Positions 42,901-50,643 of a DNA stretch of 64,000 nucleotides are shown here, one piece after another; positions within the stretch are counted from its first letter, which is position 1, and each line of letters opens with the position of its first letter. Under the pieces are notes generated by a model. It was not told the DNA's origin, searched no databases, and saw nothing but the letters and a program-made list of their open reading frames with translations. Position numbers and translations under genes: made by a program. Source of the DNA: Chloroflexota bacterium (GTDB taxonomy: Bacteria; Chloroflexota; Anaerolineae; Anaerolineales; Villigracilaceae); NCBI GenBank assembly GCA_016191845.1, contig JACPVF010000002.1, positions 16,973 through 80,972 of the forward strand, given 5' to 3'.

Positions 42901-44088
42901 ACCCTCCGCCTGGCCAACAGCGAACTCGAACGCGCCCTGCGCCTCAAGGATGAGTTCCTCGCCAACATGAGCCACGAGCTCCGCACTCCCCTCAACGCCA
43001 TCCTCGGCATCTCCGAGAGCCTCATGGAGCAGGTCGCCGGTCCCCTCAACGACAAACAACTCAAGTACACCCAGACCGTCCACGAGAGCGGCCAGCACCT
43101 CCTTGCCCTCATCAACGATGTCCTCGATCTCGCCAAGATCAACGCTGGCAAGGTCGAACTCGAGATGTCCAGGGTCGAGGCCGCCGCCATTGCACAGTCC
43201 TGCCTGCGTCTCGTCCGCGAACTCGCACAAAAGAAGAGCCTCGAGCTCTCCCTCGACCTCGATCCCGCCGTCTCCCTCTTCCTCGCAGACGAGCGCCGCC
43301 TCAAGCAGATGATCGTCAACCTGCTCTCCAATGCCGTCAAGTTCACTCCCTCCGGCGGACGCGTCGGCCTTCAGATCCGCGGCGATGCTCACAACCGCAT
43401 CCTCCACTTCTCCGTCTGGGATACCGGCATCGGCATCCCTCCCGACGAGATCCAGTATCTCTTCCAGCCCTTCGTCCAGCTCGATGCCGGCCTCGCCCGC
43501 GACGCCCAGGGCACCGGCCTCGGCCTCGTCCTCGTCAGCCAGATGGCGCGCCTGCATGGTGGCTCCGTCCGTGTCGAGAGCCAGCCCGGCCAGGGGTCCC
43601 GTTTCACCATCTCCATCCCCTGGCGCGCCGCCGCTCAGACCGGTTCCCTCCGACGGGCTGCGCAGCCCAATCGCAACTCCGCTCCCGCGCCAGAGGGCAA
43701 TCAACGTCCCACCATCCTGCTGGTCGAGGATACCGAGGCGGTCTCCATGCTCATCCACGATTATCTCGAGAGCCACGGCTACCAGGTCTTCGTGGCTCGC
43801 AACGGTTTCGAGGGCATCACCCAGGCGCAGCAGCTCCGCCCGAAGCTCATCCTCATGGATGTGATGATGCCTGAGATGGACGGGCTCGAGACCACCCGCC
43901 GTCTGCGTTCCCTGCCCCGTTTCGAGCACACGCCCATCGTCGCTCTCACCGCCCTTGCCATGCCCGGCGACCGCGACCGCTGTCTCGCCGCCGGTATGAA
44001 CGACTATCTCTCCAAACCCGTTAAATTGTCCGAGGTGTTGGAGATCATCGAACAGTACATCACACGAGATGACAAAGGAAAAACATGA
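36934..44088 (+). CDS. Giant hybrid sensor: REC - about 12 PAS with 2 GAF - HisKA - HATPase - REC
   Basis: N-terminal VLLVEDNPTDVLLL; repeated [D/N]ITERK PAC ends; GAF-like GIYLFDENFGSLDL and HSVIRLHNPEERSL; LANMSHELRTPLNAILG; C-terminal ILLVEDTEAVSMLI...LILMDVMMPEMDGLE. Start MNHESS overlaps the upstream stop (ATGA). Confidence 0.92.
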   Translation: MNHESSLNVLLVEDNPTDVLLLQNALETDHLSEFALTHVERLEDGLRLLAQAQFDIVLVDLGLPDSSGLETFVKLHAQAPGLPVVVFSGNEDEEQAVRAVEAGAQDYLVKGMSGFEMAPRAIRYAIERQKQSSALQRSEQRFSVAFHASPTAQAITSATNQQLVMVNDSYCNLTGYRRGELIGRTTAEMNFWVDLGDQKRMIEQWQSMGHIKNTEMLFRHRSGGVLTLLVSLEPIELDGMPCIISTVMDITERKLAEKELKESEERFSTAFFTSPVAQSIIDPAKGEILAVNDSCCSLFEYSRRELIGANPEKLMLWANSAERLAATEELQRTDHLPPRETKIRTKSGEIRTVIAAIEPIQWGGTSCFISSVLDITERKQAEERVRISEGQLEALVTSLDDIVFEVDENGTYLNVWTSNEAMLFKPREQVIGKRFDEIFGKEVGRPFFEYLARTLDGGTPQTLEYPVDIAGSQHWFAARFSPIHSKVGERKAVSILVRDITERIQSEKMVKQWADAFENCAHGIAIGLPTTNLILTCNSAFARLQDRTVEEISSMPILSMYVPQDHEFVRDSIAKADQVGHVSYEAHMLRKDGSIYPVQMDVVSVKDENGDVLYRVASQQDITDRKQAELIIWEKLKLQEQLEKTAAIVPGMIHIFKRDADGKFSMPYASPAFRDVYGLEAAEVANDMSPAFTRIDPRDVPHIQATIAESARSMNPWRDEFRYHHPQKGLRWLEGHSTPVMESDGSILWYGIIEDFTERKRVEEKVHQSEERLRLTLETTSDGFWIVDANRRFMDVNEAYCSMSGYTRAEFLQLSISDVEVLESLENTQNHVKKIIETGADRFETRHRRKDGDIFDVEVSVNLLDREQGLMICFCRDITERKRSEALIYAQRDLAGALGKLDTTEDGFRIFLESILNLTGLDSGGIYLFDENFGSLDLIYHQGLSDSFIQQVAHFTPDSPNVQMLLPGRPHYFPSSDPVVQNPMHKREGLTALAVVPFLYQERVVGCLNLASHTLSEVTEYARHVLETLSAEIGNFAMHLRAREALRESEEKYRTLITSTMDGVFVAQDEKFIFANPALPASLGYDMEEFENIPFEKVLAPEYLGLFTRRFHQRVAGESPVFNYQVQFMNKTWTNKVWFELRANLTTYQGRPAVLGIARDITERKQSEEALRESEERYRQAITAADAIPYALDYTTDRYAFVGEGIEKLTGISASEFSPGMFAEMHLESIMQGNLKGMHVVEAIQLVRQGKAGPLWQCDHRIRTRSGTIRWYSDSAIQILGEDGIPRSSIGIIQDITERKQAEDKLRQRLTELEVLYTSGLILNRLSSPQEIGKKVIELLEQKMHWHHSVIRLHNPEERSLSLLAFSQPTLADEQEYQKVKDLLEKSIMGSGEGLSGWAVQNNQAIRVNNISEDPRYRESYTGMHSGLYVPISLGENVIGVISIESEKPDGFSESDERFVATLSNQAAIAIENARLNNDLERRVRERTAEVQDLYDNAPTGYHSLDSNGRFVRVNRTELNWLGYSQEELLGRPVAEFLTERSVARFRENFPVFKKNGSLRDLELEFIRKDGSTMPSLINAIAIYDTQGNYMMSHSTVFDNTERKKAEVSLRESQENLQYFFDTASELIQSMDENGNYQYVNNAWSRTLGYSSREALQMTMADVIDPSYQEHCQELLSSLIADQHLRQMEVVFRNKAGEPVIVDGSVSSRKDKSGHIVTNGIFRNITERKKAEDALRASEARLNFLLSKTPAMIFSANLTYPLPITFMSDSAREIVGYEPQQYYEDPGFWLNLVHPDDVDTGMLAMQGLIEKGHVVWESRILRPDGNYQWMSTGASLLLGEKGQPREIIGFTVNIDDRKQAEEALRESEEQNRLLFEEAPESVVLLDDHGRILRMNRAFETLTGHPREILLGRRAEQTDLLPPQEMQSLLQSIEENVRSGAEFTSSNFKLIRADGTPRDVRVNVFPLRIQGRIHYLSTMHDVTAEKQAEETLRLANSELERALRLKDEFLANMSHELRTPLNAILGISESLMEQVAGPLNDKQLKYTQTVHESGQHLLALINDVLDLAKINAGKVELEMSRVEAAAIAQSCLRLVRELAQKKSLELSLDLDPAVSLFLADERRLKQMIVNLLSNAVKFTPSGGRVGLQIRGDAHNRILHFSVWDTGIGIPPDEIQYLFQPFVQLDAGLARDAQGTGLGLVLVSQMARLHGGSVRVESQPGQGSRFTISIPWRAAAQTGSLRRAAQPNRNSAPAPEGNQRPTILLVEDTEAVSMLIHDYLESHGYQVFVARNGFEGITQAQQLRPKLILMDVMMPEMDGLETTRRLRSLPRFEHTPIVALTALAMPGDRDRCLAAGMNDYLSKPVKLSEVLEIIEQYITRDDKGKT

Positions 44089-45134
44089 ACAGCATCATTC
44101 TGATCGTGGATGACGACCCGTCCAGCCGCTTCACCCTTGAGTCGATCCTGGAAGGCCAGGATTACTCCCTGTACGTAGCGGAAGATGGAAAAAGGGCCCT
44201 CGAACAGGCAGAGGCCCTGAAACCCGATTTAATCTTGATGGATGTGATGATGCCTGGCATGGACGGGTTTGAGGTCTGTCGGCGCATCCGCGCCACGCCC
44301 GCTCTTGCCGAGGCCCCCATCCTGCTCCTCACCGCGCTCGATGACAATGCCTCGCGCCTGAGAGGCATCGAGGCTGGGGCCGATGATTTCCTCACCAAAC
44401 CCATCGACCGCCAGGAACTGCGCGCGCGCGTCCGCACCATCACGCGTCTCAACCGCTATCGCACCCTGCTCGAACAACGTGAAAGCCTGCGCGAAATGGC
44501 CCAGAAACTGGTCACCGCACAGGAATTGGAACGTCAACGCATTTCGCGCGAGTTGCACGATGAACTGGGGCAGGCCCTGACGGCGCACTTGATCGGCCTG
44601 CGGCTGCTGCAAACTGATTTCTCAAGCCAGGACTCGGCCTTGCATGAACGGCTCGAACCGCTTATTCTGGATACTGTGGACATCCTCAATCGCATGCGCC
44701 AGCTCGCACAGGACCTTCGTCCGCCCGCGGTGGATACGCTCGACCTGCCCTCCGCCCTGGACTCTTTCTGCCAGGAATACAGCAGGCGCCTGCATCTGCC
44801 AATCTTGTTCGAAGCGGAACCCTTACCATCCGTTTCAGATGTAATTGCGATCACCCTGTATCGCTTTCTTCAGGAGGCATTGACCAACGTAGCCCGCCAT
44901 GCCCAGGCTACTCGCGTCTGGGTGGATTTGTCCACCGAAGATCAATCCGTCTCCCTGACCGTGCAGGACAACGGTCAGGGCTTCCAGGAAAACTCCCACA
45001 TGAGCGGAATCGGGATTCAAGGGATGCGCGAACGCCTGACCATCGCCGGGGGAAGCCTGACCCTTCGATCTGCACCCGGGCGTGGCACCGTTATCACCGC
45101 ATCGCTCCCAATCTCAGCCACGGAGGCAAAATGA
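44085..45134 (+). CDS. REC domain fused to NarL-type (HisKA_3) histidine kinase
   Basis: LIVDDDPSSRFTLESIL...LMDVMMPGMDGFE; ELERQRISRELHDELGQALTAHLIGLRLL; ATGA overlap with upstream gene. Confidence 0.9.
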   Translation: MNSIILIVDDDPSSRFTLESILEGQDYSLYVAEDGKRALEQAEALKPDLILMDVMMPGMDGFEVCRRIRATPALAEAPILLLTALDDNASRLRGIEAGADDFLTKPIDRQELRARVRTITRLNRYRTLLEQRESLREMAQKLVTAQELERQRISRELHDELGQALTAHLIGLRLLQTDFSSQDSALHERLEPLILDTVDILNRMRQLAQDLRPPAVDTLDLPSALDSFCQEYSRRLHLPILFEAEPLPSVSDVIAITLYRFLQEALTNVARHAQATRVWVDLSTEDQSVSLTVQDNGQGFQENSHMSGIGIQGMRERLTIAGGSLTLRSAPGRGTVITASLPISATEAK

Positions 45135-45787
45135 TCAAACTCCTGATCGCAGAAGACCATCAAATGGTAAGAGCGGGGCTGCGCGCCCTGCTCGAAAAGG
45201 CGGGGGATATCGAGGTCGTCGGCGAAGCCTCCAACGGCCAGGAAGCGGTCCTCCTGACCCAGAAACTTGCCCCGCACGTACTGGTCATGGACATCCGCAT
45301 GCCCATTCTGAACGGCATCCAGGCCGCTGAACGCATCCGTGGCCTGAAGCTTCCCGTCAACATCGTGTTGCTCTCCATGTTCTCCGACGAAGGGCTCGTT
45401 CACCAGGCGCTGAAGAGTGGCGCGAAAGGGTACGTGCTCAAATCAGCGGCCAGCGAGGAATTGCTCTGGGCGGTGCGAGCTGCTCACCGCGGCGAGACCT
45501 TCCTCAGCGGCCCAGTCTCGGCCATCGTCGTCGACCAGGCCCTGAATCCACGAATGACTGGCACCTCGCCTGACCCGTTCGATAACTTATCGCCGCGTGA
45601 AAAGGAAATCCTTCAATTAATCGCCGAGGAACACACCAGCAGTGAGATCGGCAGCATGTTGGCCGTCAGTGAAAAGACCGTGGAAAAGCATCGCGCTCAT
45701 TTAATGGAAAAGCTGGGCGCAAAGAACCTGGCCGGGCTGGTGCGGCTGGCAGTCAAATATGGCCTGGTAGACCGTGAGACGCCGTAG
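45131..45787 (+). CDS. LuxR/NarL-family response regulator
   Basis: LLIAEDHQMVRAGLRALL...; HTH LSPREKEILQLIAEEHTSSEIGSMLAVSEKTVEKHR; ATGA overlap with upstream gene. Confidence 0.93.
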   Translation: MIKLLIAEDHQMVRAGLRALLEKAGDIEVVGEASNGQEAVLLTQKLAPHVLVMDIRMPILNGIQAAERIRGLKLPVNIVLLSMFSDEGLVHQALKSGAKGYVLKSAASEELLWAVRAAHRGETFLSGPVSAIVVDQALNPRMTGTSPDPFDNLSPREKEILQLIAEEHTSSEIGSMLAVSEKTVEKHRAHLMEKLGAKNLAGLVRLAVKYGLVDRETP

Positions 45788-45820
45788 GGGATTCCGTTGC
45801 TTCGGTGGGGAATCCCCTAC
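45784..45820. repeat. Intergenic palindrome GTAGGGGATTCC...GGAATCCCCTAC (REP-like)
   Basis: 12-bp perfect arms, no U-run. Confidence 0.5.
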
Positions 45821-45884
45821 TAGACAAATTCGTCCAGTCGATTAAAAATGAGACTGGAACTTTGTATCATAAGGAAGGAAAACT

Positions 45885-46874
45885 ATGACAGGCACTGTGT
45901 TGATCGTGGACGATGAAAGCGCCGGGCGCGATACGGTGGAGTCCATCCTGGACGGGGAAGGATATGTATTGTTAATGGCAACCAATGGCGCCCAGGCCAT
46001 TGAAATGGCGCGCACTAAACAGCCCGATATCATCCTCATGGATGTGATGATGCCCGGCATGACCGGGTTCGAAGCCTGTCGCCACATCCGAAGCGACTCG
46101 GACCTGGCCGAGATTCCCATTATCCTGCTGACGGCCCTGGATGATCGCAAGTCCTTGTTGACCGGGCTCGATGCAGGCGCTGACGACTTCATTACCAAAC
46201 CGTTCGACCGTTACGAGTTGCGCGCCCGTCTGGCGGGTATCATGCGCCTCAACCGATTCCGCAAGCTGGTGCAGGAGCGCAACAATGTCGAGGAAGAACA
46301 CAAAAAATTACAACTGGCCTATGATGCCACCATCGAAGGCTGGTCCCATGCCATGGACCTGCGCGACAAGGAAACCGAGGGACACACCCAGCGCGTCACC
46401 GAACTGACCCTCAAGATGGCCAATGCCCTGCACATTGGCGAGGAAAATCTGGCACATATCCGTCGCGGCGCACTGCTACACGACATTGGAAAGTTGGGCG
46501 TCCCCGATGCGATCTTACTCAAGGAGGGAAAACTGACCGACGAAGAATGGGTGATCATGCGTAAGCACCCTATCTATGCCCACGAGATGCTTTCCCAGAT
46601 TGAATACTTGCGCCCAGCATTGGATATCCCTTATTGCCACCACGAAAAATGGGACGGGACAGGTTATCCGCGCGGACTGAAAGGCGAGGAAATTCCGCTG
46701 GTCGCCCGCATGTTCGCTATCGTGGATGTATGGGATGCCGTCACTTCCGACCGCCCCTATCGCGCCGCCTGGAGCAAGGAGCAAGCCTTGGCTTACATCA
46801 TCGAACATTCAGGCACGCAATTCGACCCTGAAATCGTGCAAGTCTTCCTGAAGGTTATCAAGAAGGAAATGTGA
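45885..46874 (+). CDS. Response regulator with HD-GYP output domain
   Basis: VLIVDDESAGRDTVESIL, LLHDIGKLGVPDAIL, HHEKWDGTGYPRGLKGEEIP. Confidence 0.93.
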   Translation: MTGTVLIVDDESAGRDTVESILDGEGYVLLMATNGAQAIEMARTKQPDIILMDVMMPGMTGFEACRHIRSDSDLAEIPIILLTALDDRKSLLTGLDAGADDFITKPFDRYELRARLAGIMRLNRFRKLVQERNNVEEEHKKLQLAYDATIEGWSHAMDLRDKETEGHTQRVTELTLKMANALHIGEENLAHIRRGALLHDIGKLGVPDAILLKEGKLTDEEWVIMRKHPIYAHEMLSQIEYLRPALDIPYCHHEKWDGTGYPRGLKGEEIPLVARMFAIVDVWDAVTSDRPYRAAWSKEQALAYIIEHSGTQFDPEIVQVFLKVIKKEM

Positions 46875-46888
46875 TCCTTCTGGAAATG

Positions 46889-46924
46889 ACACAGCCGCCG
46901 AGTATATCGGCGGCTGTGTTTTTT
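46889..46924 (+). terminator. Rho-independent terminator
   Basis: ACACAGCCGCCGA-gtata-TCGGCGGCTGTGT then TTTTT. Confidence 0.8.
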
Positions 46925-46935
46925 GTACCCAGGTT

Positions 46936-47622
46936 CTATCCCTTACCGAGGGCGGGGGCGGACCTGTGGAAGGATTCCGCCAACCGCTCCCAGCGGACGA
47001 AAAGCGCCGTACCGAAAAGAATCAACGTCATCCCGGTCAGCGTCATGGACGTGTTGAAGGCATCGGCATAGTTGACCCCGCCCCAGGTATGGGTGGAGGC
47101 CATCGTGTATTGAATGGTCAGCGTCATGATGCCAAGCAGAATCGCCGCCGCGCCACCTGCGGGTTTGTTGGCCTTCACATTCCCTTTGTTGAAGTCCACG
47201 CCCTGCCAGATGGCGGGGATGCGGAAGAGCAGGAAAACAATCAGCGTGAGAAGCGTGGTGTACACGACCGCATCCACGGGCATGGATTTGCCGCGCAGGG
47301 CGCGCGAGACTGCAATGTGAATGAAGCCGATCACCACGCCCGCAACAAGCGCGATCAGCGCGTCACGATAGGATTTGTCCGAACCCTTGATAAGCAGCAC
47401 CGTGGCGCGGATGCCCATTATGCCGAGGGCGATGCCTGTCAGCACGAAGAGGATATACAGCCACTGGAAGGGGGCCAATGCGGCCATCGACCCGAAATTG
47501 GTCGGGAAGAGCGCGGCACAGGTGGTGCCGATCCCGCCCAGCAGGGTGAAACCGCCCGTCAGCGCCATCAGCAGGATGCCGAGGAAGCGCAGGAACTTTG
47601 CGAAGAAACTGTTTGCAGACAT
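46936..47622 (-). CDS. Polytopic membrane protein of unknown function
   Basis: 228 aa, about 6 hydrophobic segments; last gene of the minus-strand membrane cluster. Confidence 0.6.
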   Translation of the reverse strand: MSANSFFAKFLRFLGILLMALTGGFTLLGGIGTTCAALFPTNFGSMAALAPFQWLYILFVLTGIALGIMGIRATVLLIKGSDKSYRDALIALVAGVVIGFIHIAVSRALRGKSMPVDAVVYTTLLTLIVFLLFRIPAIWQGVDFNKGNVKANKPAGGAAAILLGIMTLTIQYTMASTHTWGGVNYADAFNTSMTLTGMTLILFGTALFVRWERLAESFHRSAPALGKG

Positions 47623-47648
47623 GGTGTCTCCTTTCGGGAATTAAAAGG

Positions 47649-48131
47649 TCACACCTGGGGCGTGACCTTTAGAGTCTTATTCTGGATGAAACCGTATTGC
47701 AATTTCAATTGTCGGACCCTCAGTCCGATCCCGCCCAGCCGCCCGAACATGATGCCAAGGATGGCGGACATGATGAAATCCGCTTCGGGGGTGAAGAACG
47801 GGACGCGTCCGAGGATCAGTTTTGCGATGACCAGGAACCAGATCAGGAAGAGATAGACGCGGTCCAGAGAGAGGGTCACCGCCCCGAGGGCCTCATCCGC
47901 TTTCATGGGGACGATCAGGCTGAGCAGGGCCCCAACCGGGATAAAGCCCGCGAATACCATGGCCACACCCTTCCAACTGAAATATCCGTGGCCAATATCG
48001 CGGAAGAAATACAAGCAGAACAGGGCCGAGAATTGCGCCAGCAGGAAGGCTCGCAGCCAGATCTTGAAACGGCTTTTCTTCATCTCGCCGCGCAAGGATC
48101 GGAGAAACGCAAGGATTCGCGCCCTATCCAT
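47649..48131 (-). CDS. Small membrane protein of unknown function (160 aa)
   Basis: Several hydrophobic segments; overlaps upstream ORF end. Confidence 0.6.
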   Translation of the reverse strand: MDRARILAFLRSLRGEMKKSRFKIWLRAFLLAQFSALFCLYFFRDIGHGYFSWKGVAMVFAGFIPVGALLSLIVPMKADEALGAVTLSLDRVYLFLIWFLVIAKLILGRVPFFTPEADFIMSAILGIMFGRLGGIGLRVRQLKLQYGFIQNKTLKVTPQV

Positions 48132-48729
48132 ACTTGAAGCCTGCCACGAAACAGATTGTCATCAATAGCAGCAGCCCAGGCAGGACCCTGAAGATGGTCT
48201 CGCGCGAAAGAATGGGTCGGCCCGCTTTGAGGAAGGAGAGCAACAATCCGCCCAGGCCGATCAACGCGCCCCCCAGGCCAACCAGCGCAAAGGCGGGACG
48301 GGCAGCTCCCTGCACAGCGATCACGATGGGCAACAGGAAGATGGTCAGACCTGCGATGCCGTGCACGACGGCAATCGCCACTGTGGGCAGTTTGTTCTGC
48401 ATGGGGATCGTGCGGGTCAACACCACAGCCAAGAAACCCAGAATGGCGAAGATCAGGTACGGGGTCCGAAAGGCGGACAGATGTTCCCAAACCAGACCAA
48501 GAGAGAGGGCCAACGGGATGACCGTCGAGACGATGACCACCACAGGCGCATCGAGCACGTCGAAGCCGAGGATGATGAGCAGTAATCCCGCTACGAGCAG
48601 CACGCCAAAGGCGATGGTGTAGGCGATGATCGGGGCCGTGGAGAGGTCGTTGATGCCCACCACGATCTGGTAGGCGGCCAGCAGGCCCGTGGCGAGCAAC
48701 AGGGTGCGGTCGAGCATGGACATTTTCAT
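48124..48729 (-). CDS. Small membrane protein, paralogue of 52171-52770
   Basis: Shared LLATGLLAAY, GVLLVAGLLLIILG, HGIAGLTIFLLP, GGALIGLGGLLLSF blocks. Confidence 0.65.
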   Translation of the reverse strand: MKMSMLDRTLLLATGLLAAYQIVVGINDLSTAPIIAYTIAFGVLLVAGLLLIILGFDVLDAPVVVIVSTVIPLALSLGLVWEHLSAFRTPYLIFAILGFLAVVLTRTIPMQNKLPTVAIAVVHGIAGLTIFLLPIVIAVQGAARPAFALVGLGGALIGLGGLLLSFLKAGRPILSRETIFRVLPGLLLLMTICFVAGFKYG

Positions 48730-48739
48730 GGTGAACTCC

Positions 48740-48767
48740 GTAGGGGCGAAAGGCTTTTCGCCCTTAC
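48740..48767. repeat. REP-like intergenic palindrome GTAGGGGCGAAAGGCTTTTCGCCCTTAC
   Basis: Near-identical core to 52136-52157. Confidence 0.55.
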
Positions 48768-49627
48768 TAGAACGCCTTCATCGCCAGGATGATCATCGAA
48801 GAAAGCATGTACAGTGATGCGTATTTGAACAGCCCGAAATTGACACGCTCAGACTGCACGCGGAAGGTGGCAAAGGCCAGCAGCAGCAAGCCTGCCGTCA
48901 ACACGGCGATCAAGCGCAGGTAGCCTGCACTGACGCCGATCAGCACGCTGGCCCAGCCGATGGCGACCGCCGCCAGTGCCGACGAGATCGCGATGGTCGC
49001 GCGGGTAAAGGTCTCGCCGTAGGTCGAGGGGAAGGTCGGCACGCCTGCGTTGGCGTAGTCTTCGCGGAACTTGATCGAGAAGGTCAACGTGTGGGTGGGG
49101 ATCCAGAACAGGATGGCCAGTGCCAGCAGGATACCCACCAGGTCGATCTGTCCCGTAGCCAGGGCCCGCCCCGAAAGGATCGGCATGGCACCCGAGATGC
49201 CGCCCCACACGATGCTCCAGCAGGTGCGGCGTTTGAGCCACAGGGTATACACCACCACATCGAAGAACCAGCCTGCGAACACCACCGCCCCATACAGCGG
49301 AGCGATGAGCAGCGCCCCGCCCACGCCCAGGATGGAAATGACCATGCCCACCCAGAACACCTCCACGCGGCTCAGGATGCCCGCTGCAGCGGGACGCTTG
49401 TGCGTGCGCTTCATCTTGGCATCAATGTCGTGGTCGTACCACATGTTCAGAATGGTCGAGCCGCTGATGGCCAGGAAGAGCGTCAAGGAAACGCCCAGCA
49501 ACGTAGGCAGCCCGATGGGCGTGCCAGCGCTGAGGTATCCCGCGATGCCCGTGGCGAGTAATAGGCCCGTCTGGGTGGATTTGATGAGCGGCCAATAGAG
49601 GCGGATCTTGTTCACAAGAGCAGACAT
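48767..49627 (-). CDS. ctaB: UbiA-family prenyltransferase, protoheme IX farnesyltransferase-like
   Basis: NMWYDHDIDAKMKRTHKRPAAAG and FWIPTHTLTFSIKFREDYANAGVPTFPSTYG match heme O synthase motifs. Confidence 0.88.
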   Translation of the reverse strand: MSALVNKIRLYWPLIKSTQTGLLLATGIAGYLSAGTPIGLPTLLGVSLTLFLAISGSTILNMWYDHDIDAKMKRTHKRPAAAGILSRVEVFWVGMVISILGVGGALLIAPLYGAVVFAGWFFDVVVYTLWLKRRTCWSIVWGGISGAMPILSGRALATGQIDLVGILLALAILFWIPTHTLTFSIKFREDYANAGVPTFPSTYGETFTRATIAISSALAAVAIGWASVLIGVSAGYLRLIAVLTAGLLLLAFATFRVQSERVNFGLFKYASLYMLSSMIILAMKAF

Positions 49628-49707
49628 GGTTACTCCTAAAGCGATATTCGAGTTTCGACCGACGAGACTCGTCTGAGGCGTGATTCTAATCCAATATCGC
49701 CTTCGCG

Positions 49708-50643
49708 TTATCGTACACAGCGGAAGCCGACGCCCGGGCTGAAGTAGGTGGGGGTGGCGTTGTTACGAACCCACACGCGCAGGTCCATGTCGTAGGTATC
49801 CTTCGAGCCGCCGCGCATGAAGCGGTAGTGCATACCCTCGTACACGTCGCCCGTCCACTGCCAGACGTTGCCTGCCATATCGTACAGGCCGTACGGCGAG
49901 GCCGAATCGAGTGTCACGTAGCCCTCATAGGTCCTGCCGTTGTAGAAGCCGACGGGGCTGGTGCGCGAACCAAAGGTCTGCATGTTCTCGAATGGGTCGC
50001 GCGAGGAATAGAAGTTGGCATTGTTGCGCTGGATATCGTCGCCCCACGGGAAGGGACGCCCGTCGGTGCCGCGTGCGGCCTTCTCCCATTCGACCTCGGT
50101 CGGGAGACGTCCGCCGTTGTATTTGCAGTAGCCCCAGGCGCCGAACCAGGTGACCATCGTCATGGGGTGATTCTCATATCCCGCCTGGACCGTGAAGCGG
50201 GTCCCGTCAAATTGGATTCTCTGCGACGGGTCATTCAACGGCAGGAAGAGCCAGTCCCCCGCCTTGATCTCCTCCTCGTGCTTCACGCCGCGGAAGAAAT
50301 CCCCAGGGTAATAACCAACAACCTTGTCGCCATCCATCTTGATGGAGCCATCTGCCAGAGCCGCGTTGAGGAAGTCCGCATACTGGGCGGTTGTCACATC
50401 TGTGACCATGATCTCGTAGGCCCCGGTGGATTGGATCTCCTCGTGCTGACCGAACTCGAATTCGCCCGCAGGGACTTGCGCCCAGGCGTTCGGGTCCACG
50501 CCCGTGTCGAAGGCAGGCATCGGAGCGTTCAGGTCCGCAGGGGCGCAGGCTGCAAGCAATGTCATTGCGAGGAGCGCAGCGACAAAGCAATCCCATCGGA
50601 GGAGGCGATTCGCTTGCAGCAGCGTCGAAGATAGGAATTTCAT
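49708..50643 (-). CDS. SUMF1/FGE-fold lipoprotein (non-catalytic)
   Basis: Lipobox LLAACA; VPAGEFEFGQHEE...GGRLPTEVEWEKAARGTDGRPFPWGDD...YGLYDMAGNVWQWTGD...FMRGGS...VGFRCVR. Confidence 0.85.
   Translation of the reverse strand: MKFLSSTLLQANRLLRWDCFVAALLAMTLLAACAPADLNAPMPAFDTGVDPNAWAQVPAGEFEFGQHEEIQSTGAYEIMVTDVTTAQYADFLNAALADGSIKMDGDKVVGYYPGDFFRGVKHEEEIKAGDWLFLPLNDPSQRIQFDGTRFTVQAGYENHPMTMVTWFGAWGYCKYNGGRLPTEVEWEKAARGTDGRPFPWGDDIQRNNANFYSSRDPFENMQTFGSRTSPVGFYNGRTYEGYVTLDSASPYGLYDMAGNVWQWTGDVYEGMHYRFMRGGSKDTYDMDLRVWVRNNATPTYFSPGVGFRCVR

Noticed and set aside
42301-43929. 542-aa minus-strand ORF (Asp/Glu/Leu-rich)
   Set aside because: Antisense reading of the C-rich kinase region; stop-poor because of codon bias, low-complexity translation.
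33000-44088. Repeated DNA around GATATCACCGAACGCAAACAGGCGGAG, considered as a repeat array or mobile element
   Set aside because: These are in-frame PAC ends (DITERKQAEE) of successive PAS domains, not a CRISPR or transposon repeat.
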